32,922 nt of DNA from Ensifer sp. IC4062. Lineage in GTDB: Bacteria; Pseudomonadota; Alphaproteobacteria; Rhizobiales; Rhizobiaceae. Position numbers and translations under genes: made by a program. Below, piece after piece: positions 32,693-32,922 of this stretch; within the stretch, counting starts at the first letter, position 1, and every line of letters begins with the position of its first letter. Under the pieces are notes generated by a model, which was given only the letters and a program-made list of their open reading frames with translations, was not told where the DNA came from and made no database searches. The stretch lies in contig NZ_JADYVD010000062.1 in assembly GCF_020193575.1 (NCBI RefSeq), positions 1 to 32,922 of the forward strand. Direction: 5' to 3'.

Positions 32693-32922
32693 TCACGCCG
32701 CCAGCCTTCAGCCGCTGCCGAAACAAAGGGGGCGAACGCCGAAAAACGGCCACCCTTCGTGGCGACTCCGTCGGCATAGTTGGGGAATTTTATTGGTGAG
32801 CGCGACGAACAGCCCACCTTTCCTTTTGTGATCGAGGCCGCGAGATAAGCTCCTTAATCGATAGGAGCGGAACGGGATGGTTGGAGATCGCGCTGATGCC
32901 ATGCTTGAAGTCATGGATGAAG
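32693..32922. other. right edge, unassigned
   Basis: On the minus strand a short frame from the edge (FIHDFKHGISAISNHPVPLL) looks coding-like, but it has no recognisable family and runs out of the window. Confidence 0.25.

Noticed and set aside
1..32922. CRISPR arrays, tRNA or rRNA genes
   Set aside because: No regularly spaced direct repeats and no tRNA or rRNA signature was noticed; a dedicated search was not possible.

Overview
The window looks like part of a rhizobial symbiotic plasmid or symbiosis island (Rhizobium/Sinorhizobium/Mesorhizobium type). The evidence is about 60 percent GC by eye, dense alphaproteobacterial insertion-sequence debris (IS66, IS5, IS110, IS21, IS3, IS481, IS630), a group II intron, a NifA/RpoN-type promoter, and a gene set that from memory resembles the y4q genes and the y4wF monooxygenase of pNGR234a. 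No core housekeeping gene, rRNA, tRNA or CRISPR array was seen.

Left part (1-2913): an IS66 fragment and a cytochrome c peroxidase fragment are followed by a compact minus-strand operon. It encodes a 51-residue Pro/Gly/His-rich peptide ending in Val-Gly, an E2-E1 fusion of the ubiquitin-activation type, and a JAMM (JAB) peptidase. This is a bacterial ubiquitin-like conjugation module without a recognisable beta-grasp modifier nearby.

Middle and right parts (3521-31528): between the IS remnants lie the pieces of what looks like a specialised-metabolite locus. They are a degenerate nucleotidyltransferase, a LuxR-family regulator, an EctB-like class III aminotransferase, an MFS exporter, a GNAT-like acyltransferase, an ATP-grasp ligase, two near-identical LLM flavin monooxygenases, a RimL-like acetyltransferase and a CmcI-like methyltransferase. 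Sixteen-bp dyads of the lux-box form CT-N12-AG lie upstream of five of these genes. For three of them (3598, 14033, 19155) the gap to the start codon is 60 or 61 nt. The LuxR protein has Cys and Ala where AHL receptors have Tyr61 and Asp70 (TraR numbering), so its ligand may not be a classical AHL. The second LLM monooxygenase has instead a well-spaced -24/-12 promoter plus a TGT-N10-ACA element, so one paralogue looks quorum- or LuxR-controlled and the other nodule (NifA) controlled.

Mobile DNA: a complete IS66 element (6716-9212, 8-bp target duplication) separates luxR from the aminotransferase gene. A complete IS5-family element (28178-29018) has TA flanks and a slippery frameshift site. 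A group II intron (about 23634-25595) sits in IS debris. Everything else mobile is broken. The first LLM gene lies between inverted copies of the same IS3-like terminus.
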